Assembly: GCA_964642175.1 (NCBI GenBank)
Contig: CAZXOK010000008.1
Location: forward strand, 1-64,000
DNA length: 64,000 nucleotides
Direction: 5' to 3'
DNA from: JANQGG01 sp964642175
Lineage (GTDB): Bacteria > Bacteroidota > Chlorobiia > Chlorobiales > Chloroherpetonaceae
The translations under genes were made by a program, and so were the position numbers. Positions 42,683-52,079 of this stretch are shown one piece after another. Within the stretch, counting starts at the first letter, position 1. Every line of letters starts with the position of its first letter. The notes below the pieces were generated by a model. The model ran no database searches. It worked only from the letters and a program-made list of their open reading frames with translations, and had not been told where the DNA came from.

Positions 42683-43687
42683 ATGGGCATATCACCATTT
42701 CAAACACTGGCCAGAGCCGATCGTAAGTATTACAAGGATGAGTACATATGCCGCATCAACAAGGTGATTGACTATTTAGAGCACCAGCCCGAGAAAGCCG
42801 AAGACCAGGCTGCATTAGCCCGGTTGTGTTATTTTTCACCCCGTCATTTTCATCGCATCTTCAAATCAATAGTTGGGGTTTCCATTCCTGAATTTGCCGA
42901 GAAGCTTCGCCTGGAAAAAGCCGCCCAGTTATTGATACATGAGCCACAGGCCTCTGTTACTGATATCGCTTCAAGCTGTGGGTATGAGAAAACCACCTGT
43001 TTATCAAAAGACTTTAAAAGCCATTTCGAAGCCAGCCCTTCAGATTGGCGCAAGCTTATGCGGGCTAATTTGAAACATCGGCGCAAGCAATCGCCAGGAA
43101 ACAGCACTGATGAAACCCTGGCCAGGCACAACCCAAAAATTCAACTTCCCGAATACGCCCGGCTGCCCCAGCTTAACAGCTGGTCTAAATCCGCGGTAAA
43201 ACCTCATGATCAGTTTTGGGTGGAAGAGTTCGAAAGTGTGCCAACCTATGCCATTCATCATACCGGACCATACGAAGATATTGAAGCCTCACATGAAAAG
43301 ATCCAGGACCTGTGCCGCTTTCTGGACTCGGCCAACTTATTTCATGAAGAGGTGCCTGAGTTTTACCGGTTATATCATCACAATTCCGACCTGATCCAGC
43401 CCGAGATGCAAACCTCCAGTATTTGCTTAAAAACCACCAGAAGCTATGCACCTTCGGATCAATTTGATCATATCTCAATCGAACCGGGTTTGTATGCGGT
43501 TGGCTATTTTGAGATCAGAACAAAAGATTATATCAAAGCATGGAACACGTTATTCGGGGTATGGCTTCCCGAAAGCGGCTTTCAGCCCGATAACCGGCCA
43601 TGTTTTGAACTCTACCCCCAGAATCCGTGTTTGAACAATGGCCGCACCCACACGGTAAAATTGTGCTTACCGGTTAAACCATTATAG
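42683..43687 (+). CDS. AraC-family regulator with GyrI-like ligand domain
   Basis: 334 residues. The N-terminal AraC DNA-binding domain (about 22-125) has FSPRHFHRIFKSIVGVSIPE and VTDIASSCGYEKTTCLSKDF. The C-terminal half (about 175-330) is a GyrI-like domain (VEEFESVPTYAIHHTGPYED, FRLYHHNS-type middle, GLYAVGYFEIR), as in Rob and BmrR-type drug sensors. It lies inside the export operon, so it may tune pump expression in response to a compound. The family usually activates. Confidence 0.92.
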   Translation: MGISPFQTLARADRKYYKDEYICRINKVIDYLEHQPEKAEDQAALARLCYFSPRHFHRIFKSIVGVSIPEFAEKLRLEKAAQLLIHEPQASVTDIASSCGYEKTTCLSKDFKSHFEASPSDWRKLMRANLKHRRKQSPGNSTDETLARHNPKIQLPEYARLPQLNSWSKSAVKPHDQFWVEEFESVPTYAIHHTGPYEDIEASHEKIQDLCRFLDSANLFHEEVPEFYRLYHHNSDLIQPEMQTSSICLKTTRSYAPSDQFDHISIEPGLYAVGYFEIRTKDYIKAWNTLFGVWLPESGFQPDNRPCFELYPQNPCLNNGRTHTVKLCLPVKPL

Positions 43688-43696
43688 TTTTTGCTT

Positions 43697-44380
43697 ATGG
43701 CGTCTATCATAGAAATTGAGAATTTGTGCAAAACCTACCATCGCGATGCCGAAGAACTTCAGGTGCTTTCGGGTATAGACATGACGGTTGAAGAAGGTGA
43801 ATTTTTAGCCCTGATGGGGCCTTCCGGTTCAGGCAAATCCACACTTTTAAACATGATCGCCGGTCTGGACACACCCACATCGGGTCGTGTAAAAATATGC
43901 GGGTCCGAACTCAGCCAAATGTCGGCAACTGAGCTTTCGGCCTGGCGCGCCCAGCATGTAGGATTTATTTTTCAGTTTTACAACCTGATGCCGGTACTTA
44001 CAGCTTACGAGAATGTGGAACTCCCTCTTCATTTAATCAATCTCTCCAAAGCCGAGCGCGATGAAAAGATACGGCTGGTTTTAAACCTGGTTGGCCTTCC
44101 CGATCGCATGGATCACTACCCCAACCAGCTTTCCGGCGGCCAGCAACAACGCGTGGCGATTGCAAGGGCTATTGTTACCGACCCCTCCATTATTGTGGCT
44201 GATGAGCCCACCGGCGACCTTGACCGCAAATCAGCTCAGGAGATTTTAAACCTCATGTGTCGGTTCAATCATGAACTGGGTAAAACCATCGTTATGGTTA
44301 CGCACGATCCGCATGCCGCCGAGCGGGCGCATCTTCAGCAACATCTCGATAAGGGTCTTTTGAACGGAGCCGAAACATGA
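43697..44380 (+). CDS. ABC transporter ATP-binding protein, LolD/MacB type
   Basis: 227 residues from ATG 43697; TTG 43691 is an alternative. Walker A GPSGSGKSTLLN, signature LSGGQQQRVAIARA, Walker B IIVADEPTGDLD, and the family-typical FIFQFYNLMPVLTAYENVELP. It powers the two FtsX-like permeases downstream; the stop overlaps the next start by 4 bases. Confidence 0.96.
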   Translation: MASIIEIENLCKTYHRDAEELQVLSGIDMTVEEGEFLALMGPSGSGKSTLLNMIAGLDTPTSGRVKICGSELSQMSATELSAWRAQHVGFIFQFYNLMPVLTAYENVELPLHLINLSKAERDEKIRLVLNLVGLPDRMDHYPNQLSGGQQQRVAIARAIVTDPSIIVADEPTGDLDRKSAQEILNLMCRFNHELGKTIVMVTHDPHAAERAHLQQHLDKGLLNGAET

Positions 44381-45531
44381 TCCTCAGACTCGTTTTCCGC
44401 AATGTATTCCGCCATAATCTTCGGGCTTTACTAACGATTTTAGGTGTTGCTATTGCGGTATCATCATTCGGATTTATTCGCACGGTGATCACGGCATGGT
44501 ATGTGGGTGTTGAAGCTTCAAGCTCAAACCGGATTGTGACACGAAATTCAACCTCGATTGCGTTTCCCCTGCCGCTGGCCTATAAATCCAAGCTTCAGGC
44601 CATGCCCGAAATTGAAGAAGTCACTTACGCCAACTGGTTTGGAGGTATCTACAAAGATCCGGGTAATTTCTTTGCTCAATTTGCAGTTGATCCCGTTTCT
44701 TATTTTAATGTCTACTCCGAGTACGACGTAAAGCCCGAAGACATGCAGGCCTTTTTAAACGACCGCTCCGGGGCTATTGTGGGCCAAAAACTTGCAGAAC
44801 GTTACGGGTGGAAGGTGGGAGATATCATTCGCCTGCAAGGCACCATCTACGAAGGCGACTGGGATCTGACCATTCGGGGCCTGTACCGCGGCACCAAGAA
44901 AAGCTCGGATGAAACCATCTTCTTTTTCCACTGGAAATACCTTGATGAGCGCGTGGCAGAGATCTTTCCGGATTTTGTCGGAAATGTGGGTTTTTATATT
45001 GCTACTATTGATCGCCCTGAAAATGCAGCCAAAGTTTGCCAGGCCATTGATGCCCGGTTTAAAAACTCGGCCAATGAAACGCTCACAGAAACCGAAAGTG
45101 CATTTCAGCTCAGTTTTGTGACCATGTCTTCGGCCATTATTTCCAGCCTGGAAATTGTCTCCTTTGTGATCATAGCCATTATTATGCTGGTGCTGGCCAA
45201 TACCATGGTGATGTCGGCCAGGGAACGCACGTCGGAGTATGCCGTGATCAAAACACTCGGCTTTGAATCCTGGTTTATTTATGTGCTGATCATTGGGGAG
45301 TCCCTGTTGCTCTCGTTTATCGGCTCAGGTGTCGGGCTGGCTATCACCTTCCCGATCGTTAATCTGTTTGCTGATGCGGTAGGTTCATTTTTCCCCTCAT
45401 TTGATATTTCCGCCGAAACCCTGATAGCCGCCGTATTGGCCACATTAGGGGTTGGAGCGTTATCGGGGATTATTCCGGCTGTCAGGGCAGCACACATCAA
45501 TATTATTGAAGGATTAAGGGAACTGTCTTAG
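44377..45531 (+). CDS. FtsX-like ABC permease 1
   Basis: 384 residues. One N-terminal helix (about 14-34, LRALLTILGVAIAVSSFGFI), a large extracytoplasmic MacB-like domain (about 40-250), then three helices (about 255-375) with TSEYAVIKTLGFE and LSGIIPAVRAAHINIIEGLRE, the FtsX signature. Overlaps the ATPase gene. Forms the membrane channel together with the next gene; a heterodimer is likely. Confidence 0.93.
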   Translation: MILRLVFRNVFRHNLRALLTILGVAIAVSSFGFIRTVITAWYVGVEASSSNRIVTRNSTSIAFPLPLAYKSKLQAMPEIEEVTYANWFGGIYKDPGNFFAQFAVDPVSYFNVYSEYDVKPEDMQAFLNDRSGAIVGQKLAERYGWKVGDIIRLQGTIYEGDWDLTIRGLYRGTKKSSDETIFFFHWKYLDERVAEIFPDFVGNVGFYIATIDRPENAAKVCQAIDARFKNSANETLTETESAFQLSFVTMSSAIISSLEIVSFVIIAIIMLVLANTMVMSARERTSEYAVIKTLGFESWFIYVLIIGESLLLSFIGSGVGLAITFPIVNLFADAVGSFFPSFDISAETLIAAVLATLGVGALSGIIPAVRAAHINIIEGLRELS

Positions 45532-45534
45532 ACC

Positions 45535-46701
45535 ATGAGATTGCCATTTACATACAGCTCAAAAAGCCTTTTTGTCCGTAAGACCACTACCCTGGTCACC
45601 ATTTTCGGTATCTCATTGGTCTCGTTCGTCTATGCTGCGGTATTAATGCTCTCGTCGGGTATTGAAGAAACCCTGGTGCAAACCGGATCTCCAAAAAATG
45701 CGATAATTGTGCAGCGCTCATCCATTTCAGAAACCACCAGTACGCTTACCCGCGAGCATGCCAACATTCTCAAGAGCTTTCCGGGCATTGCGCTAACCCC
45801 GGAAGGTGAACTGATTGCCACCCCCGAAGCAATGGTGTTGGTAAATCTGGCCAAGAAAAATACAACCGATATGGTCAATGCCCCGCTTAGAGGCACACTT
45901 CTGAACACGTTTGATCTCCGGCCCGGCATAAAAATGATAGAAGGACGTGTATTCCAGCCCGGTACATCAGAAATTATTGTTGGTGCTGCAGCGCGTCGGA
46001 ACTATGAGAATTGTGATATCGGAGATGAGATCTTCTTTGGCAAGCGTTACTGGAAAGTGGTAGGCATTTTTGATGCAGGCCGCACGGGTTTCGATTCGGA
46101 AATCTGGGGCGATGTTGAGCAGTTCATGCAAGCGTTCCGAAGGCCGCTTTACTCCTCCATGACTGTGCAAATCCCGGGTAATGATAAGTTTAAACGCTAC
46201 CAGGAACTGGCCGATAACGATAAACGGCTTCGGGTAGATGTTAAGCGTGAGTCGCAATTTTATGCGGATCAATCCGAAAACCTGGCCGGTTTTATTCGAA
46301 TTCTTGGTACAGTGGTTACAACCATATTCAGCATCGGGGCCATCATTGGTGCTATGATCACCATGTATGCGGCTGTTGCGAATCGGACGCGCGAGATCGG
46401 CACTTTACAGGCTCTGGGGTTTTCTCGCAAAAGCATTTTATCCGGATTTTTAATCGAGTCGCTGCTGCTTGCTGTTATCGGCGGGCTCATCGGTCTGGTG
46501 GTTGCCTCTTTCTTGACCCAGTTTTCAATTTCAACCACCAATTTCGACTCCTTCTCTGAAATGGAATTCCGCTTCTCGCTTACCTTAGATATTGTGCAGG
46601 ATGTATTGATCTTTTCTTTGTTTATGGGATTTACCGGTGGCTTTTTACCGGCTGTTCGGGCTGCACGGCTAAAAGTTGTAGATGCGTTACGCAATGTTTA
46701 G
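45535..46701 (+). CDS. FtsX-like ABC permease 2
   Basis: 388 residues with the same plan: helix at about 17-40, large periplasmic domain with MIEGRVFQPGTSEIIVGAAA, helices from about 255 (VVTTIFSIGAIIGAMITMYA), NRTREIGTLQALGFSRKSIL and LPAVRAARLKVVDALRNV. Three bases after permease 1. Last gene of the operon. The exported substrate (drug, lipid or peptide) is unknown. Confidence 0.93.
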   Translation: MRLPFTYSSKSLFVRKTTTLVTIFGISLVSFVYAAVLMLSSGIEETLVQTGSPKNAIIVQRSSISETTSTLTREHANILKSFPGIALTPEGELIATPEAMVLVNLAKKNTTDMVNAPLRGTLLNTFDLRPGIKMIEGRVFQPGTSEIIVGAAARRNYENCDIGDEIFFGKRYWKVVGIFDAGRTGFDSEIWGDVEQFMQAFRRPLYSSMTVQIPGNDKFKRYQELADNDKRLRVDVKRESQFYADQSENLAGFIRILGTVVTTIFSIGAIIGAMITMYAAVANRTREIGTLQALGFSRKSILSGFLIESLLLAVIGGLIGLVVASFLTQFSISTTNFDSFSEMEFRFSLTLDIVQDVLIFSLFMGFTGGFLPAVRAARLKVVDALRNV

Positions 46702-46844
46702 GCTGAACCGGCCATAAACGCCTAACTCTCATATCCCATTACCCTAACAAAAACTAACAAAGTGTTATTTAAACAATATGAAACTCTAACTTAAAATATG
46801 CGTAAGGTTAACCAGTTCGAACAAAAAAAGCAGAAAGGATTATT

Positions 46845-47150
46845 ATGGATAGGAAAGCATATATCGATCAACTTGCCAATCAACTGAAAGAATGGGACAC
46901 AGAAATTTCTAATTTGGAAACAAAAGTTAAAGAGGCTTCCTCTTCGGTCAAAGAAGAGTATAATTTTCACCTGAAAGAAATCAAAACCAAGAAAAACGAA
47001 CTGAACGGTCATCTCGAAGAACTTCGCGACACCACTTCAAATGCCTGGGATGATATTAGAAACAGTGTTGAATTGGGTTTGGAAGATATTAAGAAAACTT
47101 GGCAAAAGACCAGGAACAAAACCGAGGAAGAAACCCATGTTGATCATTAA
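46845..47150 (+). CDS. small coiled-coil protein, copy 1
   Basis: 101 residues, nearly one continuous charged helix: YIDQLANQLKEWDTEISNLE, KKNELNGHLEELRDTTSNAW, DDIRNSVELGLEDIKKTWQ. No signal peptide. Related small coiled-coil proteins in bacteria are tied to stress, but no function is known. A paralogue at 49795-50160 shares the start MDRK.YI..L..QLKEWD. It ends at a strong terminator. Confidence 0.8.
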   Translation: MDRKAYIDQLANQLKEWDTEISNLETKVKEASSSVKEEYNFHLKEIKTKKNELNGHLEELRDTTSNAWDDIRNSVELGLEDIKKTWQKTRNKTEEETHVDH

Positions 47151-47172
47151 CTATTAATGCAGTTTTACCTTA

Positions 47173-47203
47173 AAAACCCACAGGGATAAGCTCTGTGGGT
47201 TTT
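47173..47203 (+). terminator. intrinsic terminator
   Basis: AAAACCCACAG (47173-47183) and CTGTGGGTTTT (47193-47203) form an 11-pair stem followed by a T-rich run on the plus strand. It may also act for the convergent ABC-F gene. Confidence 0.85.
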
Positions 47204-47209
47204 TTGTTT

Positions 47210-49093
47210 TTACACAAACGCTTCCAGCTCAGCCCATCTTGTCATGTCTTTTTCTAATTGTTCGCTCACCTCGTGAAGTTCAGTGGTTAAAGCCTGAATG
47301 GTTTCATAGCTTCCCTCCCCGCTTGAAAGTTGCTCTTCGATTTCAGCCTGACGCGATTCTGCTTCAGCAATGGCATTTTCAAGGGCTTCAAACTCCCGTT
47401 TTTCCTTATAAGAGAGTTTGCGGGTTTTAGCTGTTGGGTTATAAACTGGTGTTTGTTTCTCTTTTTTCTCTGCTTTTGGTTTTTTCTCCTCCTGCACATG
47501 TTTGAACTCGAGGTACAGGCTATAATTACCGGGATACGGTTTAATAAGGCCATCTTTTTCAAAGGCAAAAATATGTTCGGCCACGCGGTCCAGAAAATAC
47601 CGGTCGTGGCTTACTGCAACAACACATCCCGAAAAAGAGTCGAGGTAATCTTCCAAAACACGAAGTGTGGGAATGTCCAGATCGTTGGTGGGCTCATCGA
47701 GTAACAACACGTTAGGAGAGGCCATTAATTGACGAAGCAGGTACAACCGACGCTTTTCTCCTCCCGACAAGGTATGGATATAGCTATACTGAGCCTGGGA
47801 TGCAAACAAAAACTGCTCCAGCATTTTAGAGGCCGATATCGTTGATCCGTCTTTTAGCCTGATCTGTTCACCGGCCTCTCGGATATACTCAATCACCCTG
47901 AGACTCTCATCCAGTTCACGGCTTTCCTGGTCGTAATAACCAATACGCACTGTTGAGCCAATTTCTATGGTTCCTTTATCGGGGTTGTCGCGCCCCACGA
48001 TCATTTCCAAAAGTGTGGTCTTGCCTGTACCATTTGGTCCGATAATGCCAATTCGGTCGTTTTTCTGGAACAGATAATCAAACCCGGCTATTAATGCCTG
48101 GTTATTGTACGATTTAGATACACCGTGCAACTCTATAATTTTGCTTCCCAAGCGCTCGGTTGCCGTGCCAATATCCAGTTTCTTTCCGGCTTTAACTTTG
48201 GGTGCCTGTATTATGGCTTCAGCGCGCTGAATGCGGGCTTTCTGCTTGGTGGTGCGGGCTTTGCATCCCCGCTTCATCCATTCGAGTTCCTGCTGGATGA
48301 AGGCTTCTTTTTTGCGTTGTTCCCGCCGCTCTTGTTCTTCCTGCAGGATTTTTTGCTCCAGATACTTTTCATAGCCGCCCTGAAAGCTTGTAACAGATTC
48401 ACGATCCATTTCCAGGGTTCGCGTGGCTACCCGGTCCAGAAAATACCGGTCGTGGGTGATCATCAAGACTGCGCCCGTGTAGCGCTGGATGTAATTCTCG
48501 AGCCATGAGGTGGTATCGGCATCAAGATGGTTGGTTGGTTCGTCCAAAATTAAAAGATCACTGGGCAAAATAAGCGTATGAGCCAGGGCCACCCGTTTTC
48601 GCTGACCGCCGGAAAGCTTATCCATTTTAAGGGTTACATCCTGAAGACCCAGCTTTCCCAAAACAGCCCTGGCATTGGCTTCAAGCTCCCAGGCTCCGCT
48701 GGTATCGAGCATATTGGAAAGCTCCGACAGTTTATTCAAAACAGCCGGATCGGGCTCCTCTGCCTGTTCTGTTTTTGAGCAACACAGCTCGTACTCGTAG
48801 ATCAATTGCATGAGATGATCATTGGAGCGCAACACCGCTTCCAATATTGTGTCTTCTGGGTTGTAGGCCGGTTCCTGGGCCAGGTAGGCCACTTGCTTTG
48901 ATTGGGACATCATAATTCTCCCGGCGTCGGGCTTTTCCAAACCGGCGATAATTTTAAGTAATGTGCTTTTCCCACAACCATTTGCGCCTATGATCCCGAT
49001 CTTATCATTATCGTCTATACCAAAAGAGACATTGCTGAACAATTTCTTGATCCCGTAATGTTTTTTTATGCCTTCTACAGTTAAAACAACCAT
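47210..49093 (-). CDS. ABC-F family ATPase (Uup-like)
   Basis: 627 residues with two ATPase domains and no membrane segments. Domain 1: GANGCGKSTLLKI, LSGGQRKRVALAH, LLILDEPTNHLD. Domain 2: GPNGTGKTTLLEM, LSGGEKRRLYLLRQL, VLLLDEPTNDLD. A charged inter-domain linker (about 240-310) and a C-terminal coiled coil (about 560-627) are as in Uup-type proteins, which act on ribosomes or DNA rather than in transport. Single gene. Confidence 0.93.
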   Translation of the reverse strand: MVVLTVEGIKKHYGIKKLFSNVSFGIDDNDKIGIIGANGCGKSTLLKIIAGLEKPDAGRIMMSQSKQVAYLAQEPAYNPEDTILEAVLRSNDHLMQLIYEYELCCSKTEQAEEPDPAVLNKLSELSNMLDTSGAWELEANARAVLGKLGLQDVTLKMDKLSGGQRKRVALAHTLILPSDLLILDEPTNHLDADTTSWLENYIQRYTGAVLMITHDRYFLDRVATRTLEMDRESVTSFQGGYEKYLEQKILQEEQERREQRKKEAFIQQELEWMKRGCKARTTKQKARIQRAEAIIQAPKVKAGKKLDIGTATERLGSKIIELHGVSKSYNNQALIAGFDYLFQKNDRIGIIGPNGTGKTTLLEMIVGRDNPDKGTIEIGSTVRIGYYDQESRELDESLRVIEYIREAGEQIRLKDGSTISASKMLEQFLFASQAQYSYIHTLSGGEKRRLYLLRQLMASPNVLLLDEPTNDLDIPTLRVLEDYLDSFSGCVVAVSHDRYFLDRVAEHIFAFEKDGLIKPYPGNYSLYLEFKHVQEEKKPKAEKKEKQTPVYNPTAKTRKLSYKEKREFEALENAIAEAESRQAEIEEQLSSGEGSYETIQALTTELHEVSEQLEKDMTRWAELEAFV

Positions 49094-49224
49094 GTTTTTA
49101 TTTGAAGATTAAACCAATAGTTTTGGTGATGTGATGCAAAACTTGAAAGAGTATATACCATAAATATCAAAAACTTCTCCGGGATTGTGTATGTGAAATA
49201 ATGGCTTTTTTCGGCTACTATTAA

Positions 49225-49480
49225 TCCGGTGGGCATTGTTTAGGAATCCGAATCGTTAAAGTGTTTTAAAAATCGGTCATTGAGCTTGCCGAAATCGGTC
49301 ATTGAGCTTGCCGAAATGCCGATTTTAGCGATTATTTTCCTTTCGTTGTTGTTTCGGTTGTACTTCGGCAAGCTCAGCAAACTCTCAACAACCAACTCTA
49401 GAAAACACTGATTTTGAAATATGTAACAAATTATAATACTATTATCATAGCACCGGGTTAATAATATCAGATTTTCAGAC
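49225..49480. repeat. dispersed intergenic repeat, copy B
   Basis: Lies in the 701-base gene-free stretch 49094-49794. Shares the left end (TTTAGGAATCCGAATCGTTAAA), GCCGATTTT, CTCAACAACCAACTCTAGAAA and the right end (CACCGGGTTAATAATATC) with copy A at 2165-2570. Two 22-base units ATCGGTCATTGAGCTTGCCGAA start at 49272 and 49294, and CTTCGGCAAGCTCAG at 49363 is the inverse of their core. The remaining bases of the stretch show nothing recognisable. Confidence 0.75.
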
Positions 49481-49794
49481 CTCACTGCCATAATGAAGAT
49501 ATTCCATACTATCTGTTTGTTAGGTTCAAGACTGCCGGAACTGTTTTAAAGGAATGGATGCCTTTATTTGAAAGGCTCCCGGAGGAAACATAACGGGTTC
49601 TGTGATAACCTGTACCATTAAAAGCAATTTAATGCCTTGTATTAGCGGAAATTGTATGCACTAAGTTAAAACCATCTGAAAAATTAATATTAAATTTCAA
49701 TTTAGCCATTAAAAATGTGCATCTTAACAGCCGATATCCCATATAACAAGAGTAGTTTTCAGGCGTATTTCTTTCACTTTAATAGTATTGCACC

Positions 49795-50160
49795 ATGGAT
49801 AGAAAAACTTACATCGAAAAACTGACTGCTCAACTCAAAGAGTGGGATGATGAAATCATCAAACTAGAAGCCAAGGTAAAAGATTTAAGTTCTGCTGCTA
49901 AAACCGAGTATGAAAAACAGATCAGTGATATTAAGGAAAAGCGTTCAACGGTCTCCGAAAAACTCTCCGAATTAAAAGATACAGGTTCAGAAGCCTGGGA
50001 AGAGTTTCGCGATGGTCTTGAAATGGCGGTCCAGGACATTAAAAAAGCTGTTCAAAATGCATTGCAGAAATTTAAAGCAGCAAAACAGGAGCAGGAAGCT
50101 GAGGAAAATCAATCTGTAGAAACCAATGACCCAGACGATCAAGAAACTAAAAACCCTTAA
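49795..50160 (+). CDS. small coiled-coil protein, copy 2
   Basis: 121 residues, paralogue of the protein at 46845 (YIEKLTAQLKEWDDEIIKLE, SEKLSELKDTGSEAWEEF, KKAVQNALQKFKAAKQEQ) with an extra acidic tail (EAEENQSVETNDPDDQ). Continuous helix, no signal peptide. Its last 35 bases overlap the patatin gene in another frame, suggesting coupled translation. Confidence 0.8.
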   Translation: MDRKTYIEKLTAQLKEWDDEIIKLEAKVKDLSSAAKTEYEKQISDIKEKRSTVSEKLSELKDTGSEAWEEFRDGLEMAVQDIKKAVQNALQKFKAAKQEQEAEENQSVETNDPDDQETKNP

Positions 50161-51187
50161 AGTTAATCCACATCAGAAAAAAGTTGGTCTGGCCTTAAGC
50201 GGAGGCGGTGCCCGGGGCTGGGCACATATTGGTGTTATACGGGCCCTTCAAAACGCTCACATACCTATTGATATGATTGCCGGTACCAGTATTGGCGCCT
50301 TTGTTGGCGCCATCTATGCTGCTGATGAACTGGATGAACTGGAAGTGTTTGTCAGAGAGCTGGACTGGAAAAGTGTGGTCTCATATTTTGACATGGTATT
50401 TCCAACCAAAGGTCTGTTAGACGGGAGTAAAATCACCGAATTACTTTCCAACCGCTTAAAGCAATTAAATATTCAGGACGTTTCCATCCCCTTCTGTTGC
50501 GTGGCTACAGATATTATGACCGGCAAGGAAATCCATATAAAAGAAGGCAGCATGGTTGATGCGGTCAGGGCCAGCATAGCCATACCAGGTATTTTTACCC
50601 CACTGCATAAGGATGGAAAGTATTTAAGCGATGGCGGTATCGTAAATCCACTGCCTGTGGATGTGGTTCAGCAAATGGGTGCCGATGTTGTAATAGCTAT
50701 TAATCTCAACCGAAATTGGCCAATAACGCCTGAAATGATGGCTAAAAAAGAGAAGAAAGACGCCAACGGTCGCTCCTCATTAGAAAAAGTTAAGATTGAA
50801 CGCAAGCTGTCTGAAGCAAAAACTAAAGAAATTGAAAATCGCAAAGAGGGCCTAATTGAATATGTCCAGTCAACTTATGCTACCCTACAGGAAGATCTTC
50901 AAAAAAAGCTGGATGAGTGGTTACCCAAACAGGAAGAAAAAAAGCCCTCTGAGCCTAACATTTTTGATATTATCGGTACATCTGTAAATGTTATGCAGGA
51001 GCGAGTAACACGATACATACTGGATTCCTACCCACCCGATGTATTAATTGAACCGCACCTGAACCAGTACAACATGTTTGATTACGACCAGGCCAATGCC
51101 ATAATTACAGAAGGGTACGAAGCAACCAACAAAGCTATACCCGAGATCTACAAGAAGCTGCAAGCAGCTGAAAAGCTTCTTAAATAG
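50126..51187 (+). CDS. patatin-like phospholipase, RssA-type
   Basis: 353 residues. LALSGGGARGWAHIGVIRAL is the oxyanion-hole glycine loop, MIAGTSIGAFVGAIYA holds the catalytic Ser in GxSxG, and YLSDGGIVNPLPVDVV the catalytic Asp in DGG. It hydrolyses acyl lipids through a Ser-Asp dyad. After about residue 190 comes an unusual lysine-rich coiled insertion (SLEKVKIERKLSEAKTKEIE) and a C-terminal segment. Likely cytoplasmic or membrane-associated. Starts inside the coiled-coil gene. Confidence 0.92.
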   Translation: MTQTIKKLKTLKVNPHQKKVGLALSGGGARGWAHIGVIRALQNAHIPIDMIAGTSIGAFVGAIYAADELDELEVFVRELDWKSVVSYFDMVFPTKGLLDGSKITELLSNRLKQLNIQDVSIPFCCVATDIMTGKEIHIKEGSMVDAVRASIAIPGIFTPLHKDGKYLSDGGIVNPLPVDVVQQMGADVVIAINLNRNWPITPEMMAKKEKKDANGRSSLEKVKIERKLSEAKTKEIENRKEGLIEYVQSTYATLQEDLQKKLDEWLPKQEEKKPSEPNIFDIIGTSVNVMQERVTRYILDSYPPDVLIEPHLNQYNMFDYDQANAIITEGYEATNKAIPEIYKKLQAAEKLLK

Positions 51188-51253
51188 TCGTTTTCTCTGT
51201 TGCTAATATTTTTTATTTTCTGTGGTCATATTAATCACATTTTAACCGAACAT

Positions 51254-51457
51254 ATGAGCCTTTCTTCATCAACATCTTCATCTCAACCATTGGGTCAGGT
51301 GTCTTGTGGCCAGAAGATCATCTATTGCAGGAAAAACCCCCTGGAGCACCCAAATGAACCACGTCTGGAACTGATTGTTCCCTGCGGACAATCTTTGGAG
51401 CCATCCGTAACAGAATTGCGCAGAAAAGGTTATTATGTGGCCGGAAAAGTCTTTTAA
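51254..51457 (+). CDS. short hypothetical protein
   Basis: 67 residues from ATG 51254; a longer start at 51200 adds a hydrophobic stretch that could be a false signal. Contains SCGQKIIYCRKNP, RLELIVPCGQSLEP and SVTELRRKGYYVAGKVF; four cysteines. Could be a small DNA-binding or Fe-S protein, but nothing is recognised. Confidence 0.45.
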   Translation: MSLSSSTSSSQPLGQVSCGQKIIYCRKNPLEHPNEPRLELIVPCGQSLEPSVTELRRKGYYVAGKVF

Positions 51458-51521
51458 TCTTACCCGAAGAATAGTCGTTTATAAGCTTACTTAGAAGAAT
51501 CGCTGCCAGGCAGTATAGTAT

Positions 51522-52079
51522 ATGACCACCTTTCAGTATCAAACCATATTTACGTTCGTCGTTTTAATCATGACGTTTGTGCTCAACCAGTTGGTCGGGT
51601 ACATGGTTAAAAATCGCTAACCGGCGCTTTAATCTGAAGCAAAGCCGGGGATACCGTATCCAGAAAGTCTTAAAAATTGGTATATATCTTCTCTTTTTCT
51701 TATCGCTTCTGATCATATGGGGATTCAAACCCGATAACATCTGGATTGTCGGAAGCGCTGTTTTAATTTTATTGGTATTGGTTTATTTGCCAGCTGGAGT
51801 TTTTTCAGTAACATTCTGGCATCGTTTATCCTGTTTTTCACATCGCCATATAAAATCGGAGACACCATATCGTTTAAAGAAGGTTCAGAAGATTTTAAGG
51901 GTAAGATCACCGATATGACCACGATTTTTGTCTATGTCACCAATGATGAAGGCGGTGAGATCAGTATTCCAAACAATCAACTTTTACAACGGGTTGTCCT
52001 GAAGCATCCAAGAAAACCAATACTACCAGACGAAACGATATCGTTGCCACAATTATCTAAAACCGAAGTTTATGAGTGA
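51522..52079 (+). pseudogene. MscS-family mechanosensitive channel with two frameshifts
   Basis: Three frames in order spell one protein: TFVVLIMTFVLNQLVGYMV (frame from ATG 51522), then ANRRFNLKQSRGYRIQKVLK and IGIYLLFFLSLLIIWGFKP, then FFSNILASFILFFTSPYKIG with DTISFKEG, KITDMTTIFVYVTN and ISIPNNQLLQ. The last part is the MscS beta domain (GD.I, G.V..I, PN..L). The first break follows an A5 run near 51608, the second is in a T6 run near 51803, where one more T would restore the frame. The final TGA overlaps the TlpA start. The channel would normally relieve osmotic downshock. Confidence 0.85.

Noticed and set aside
49240..49491. Possible small gene on the minus strand
   Set aside because: It lies wholly within copy B of the dispersed repeat; its residues are repeat-derived.
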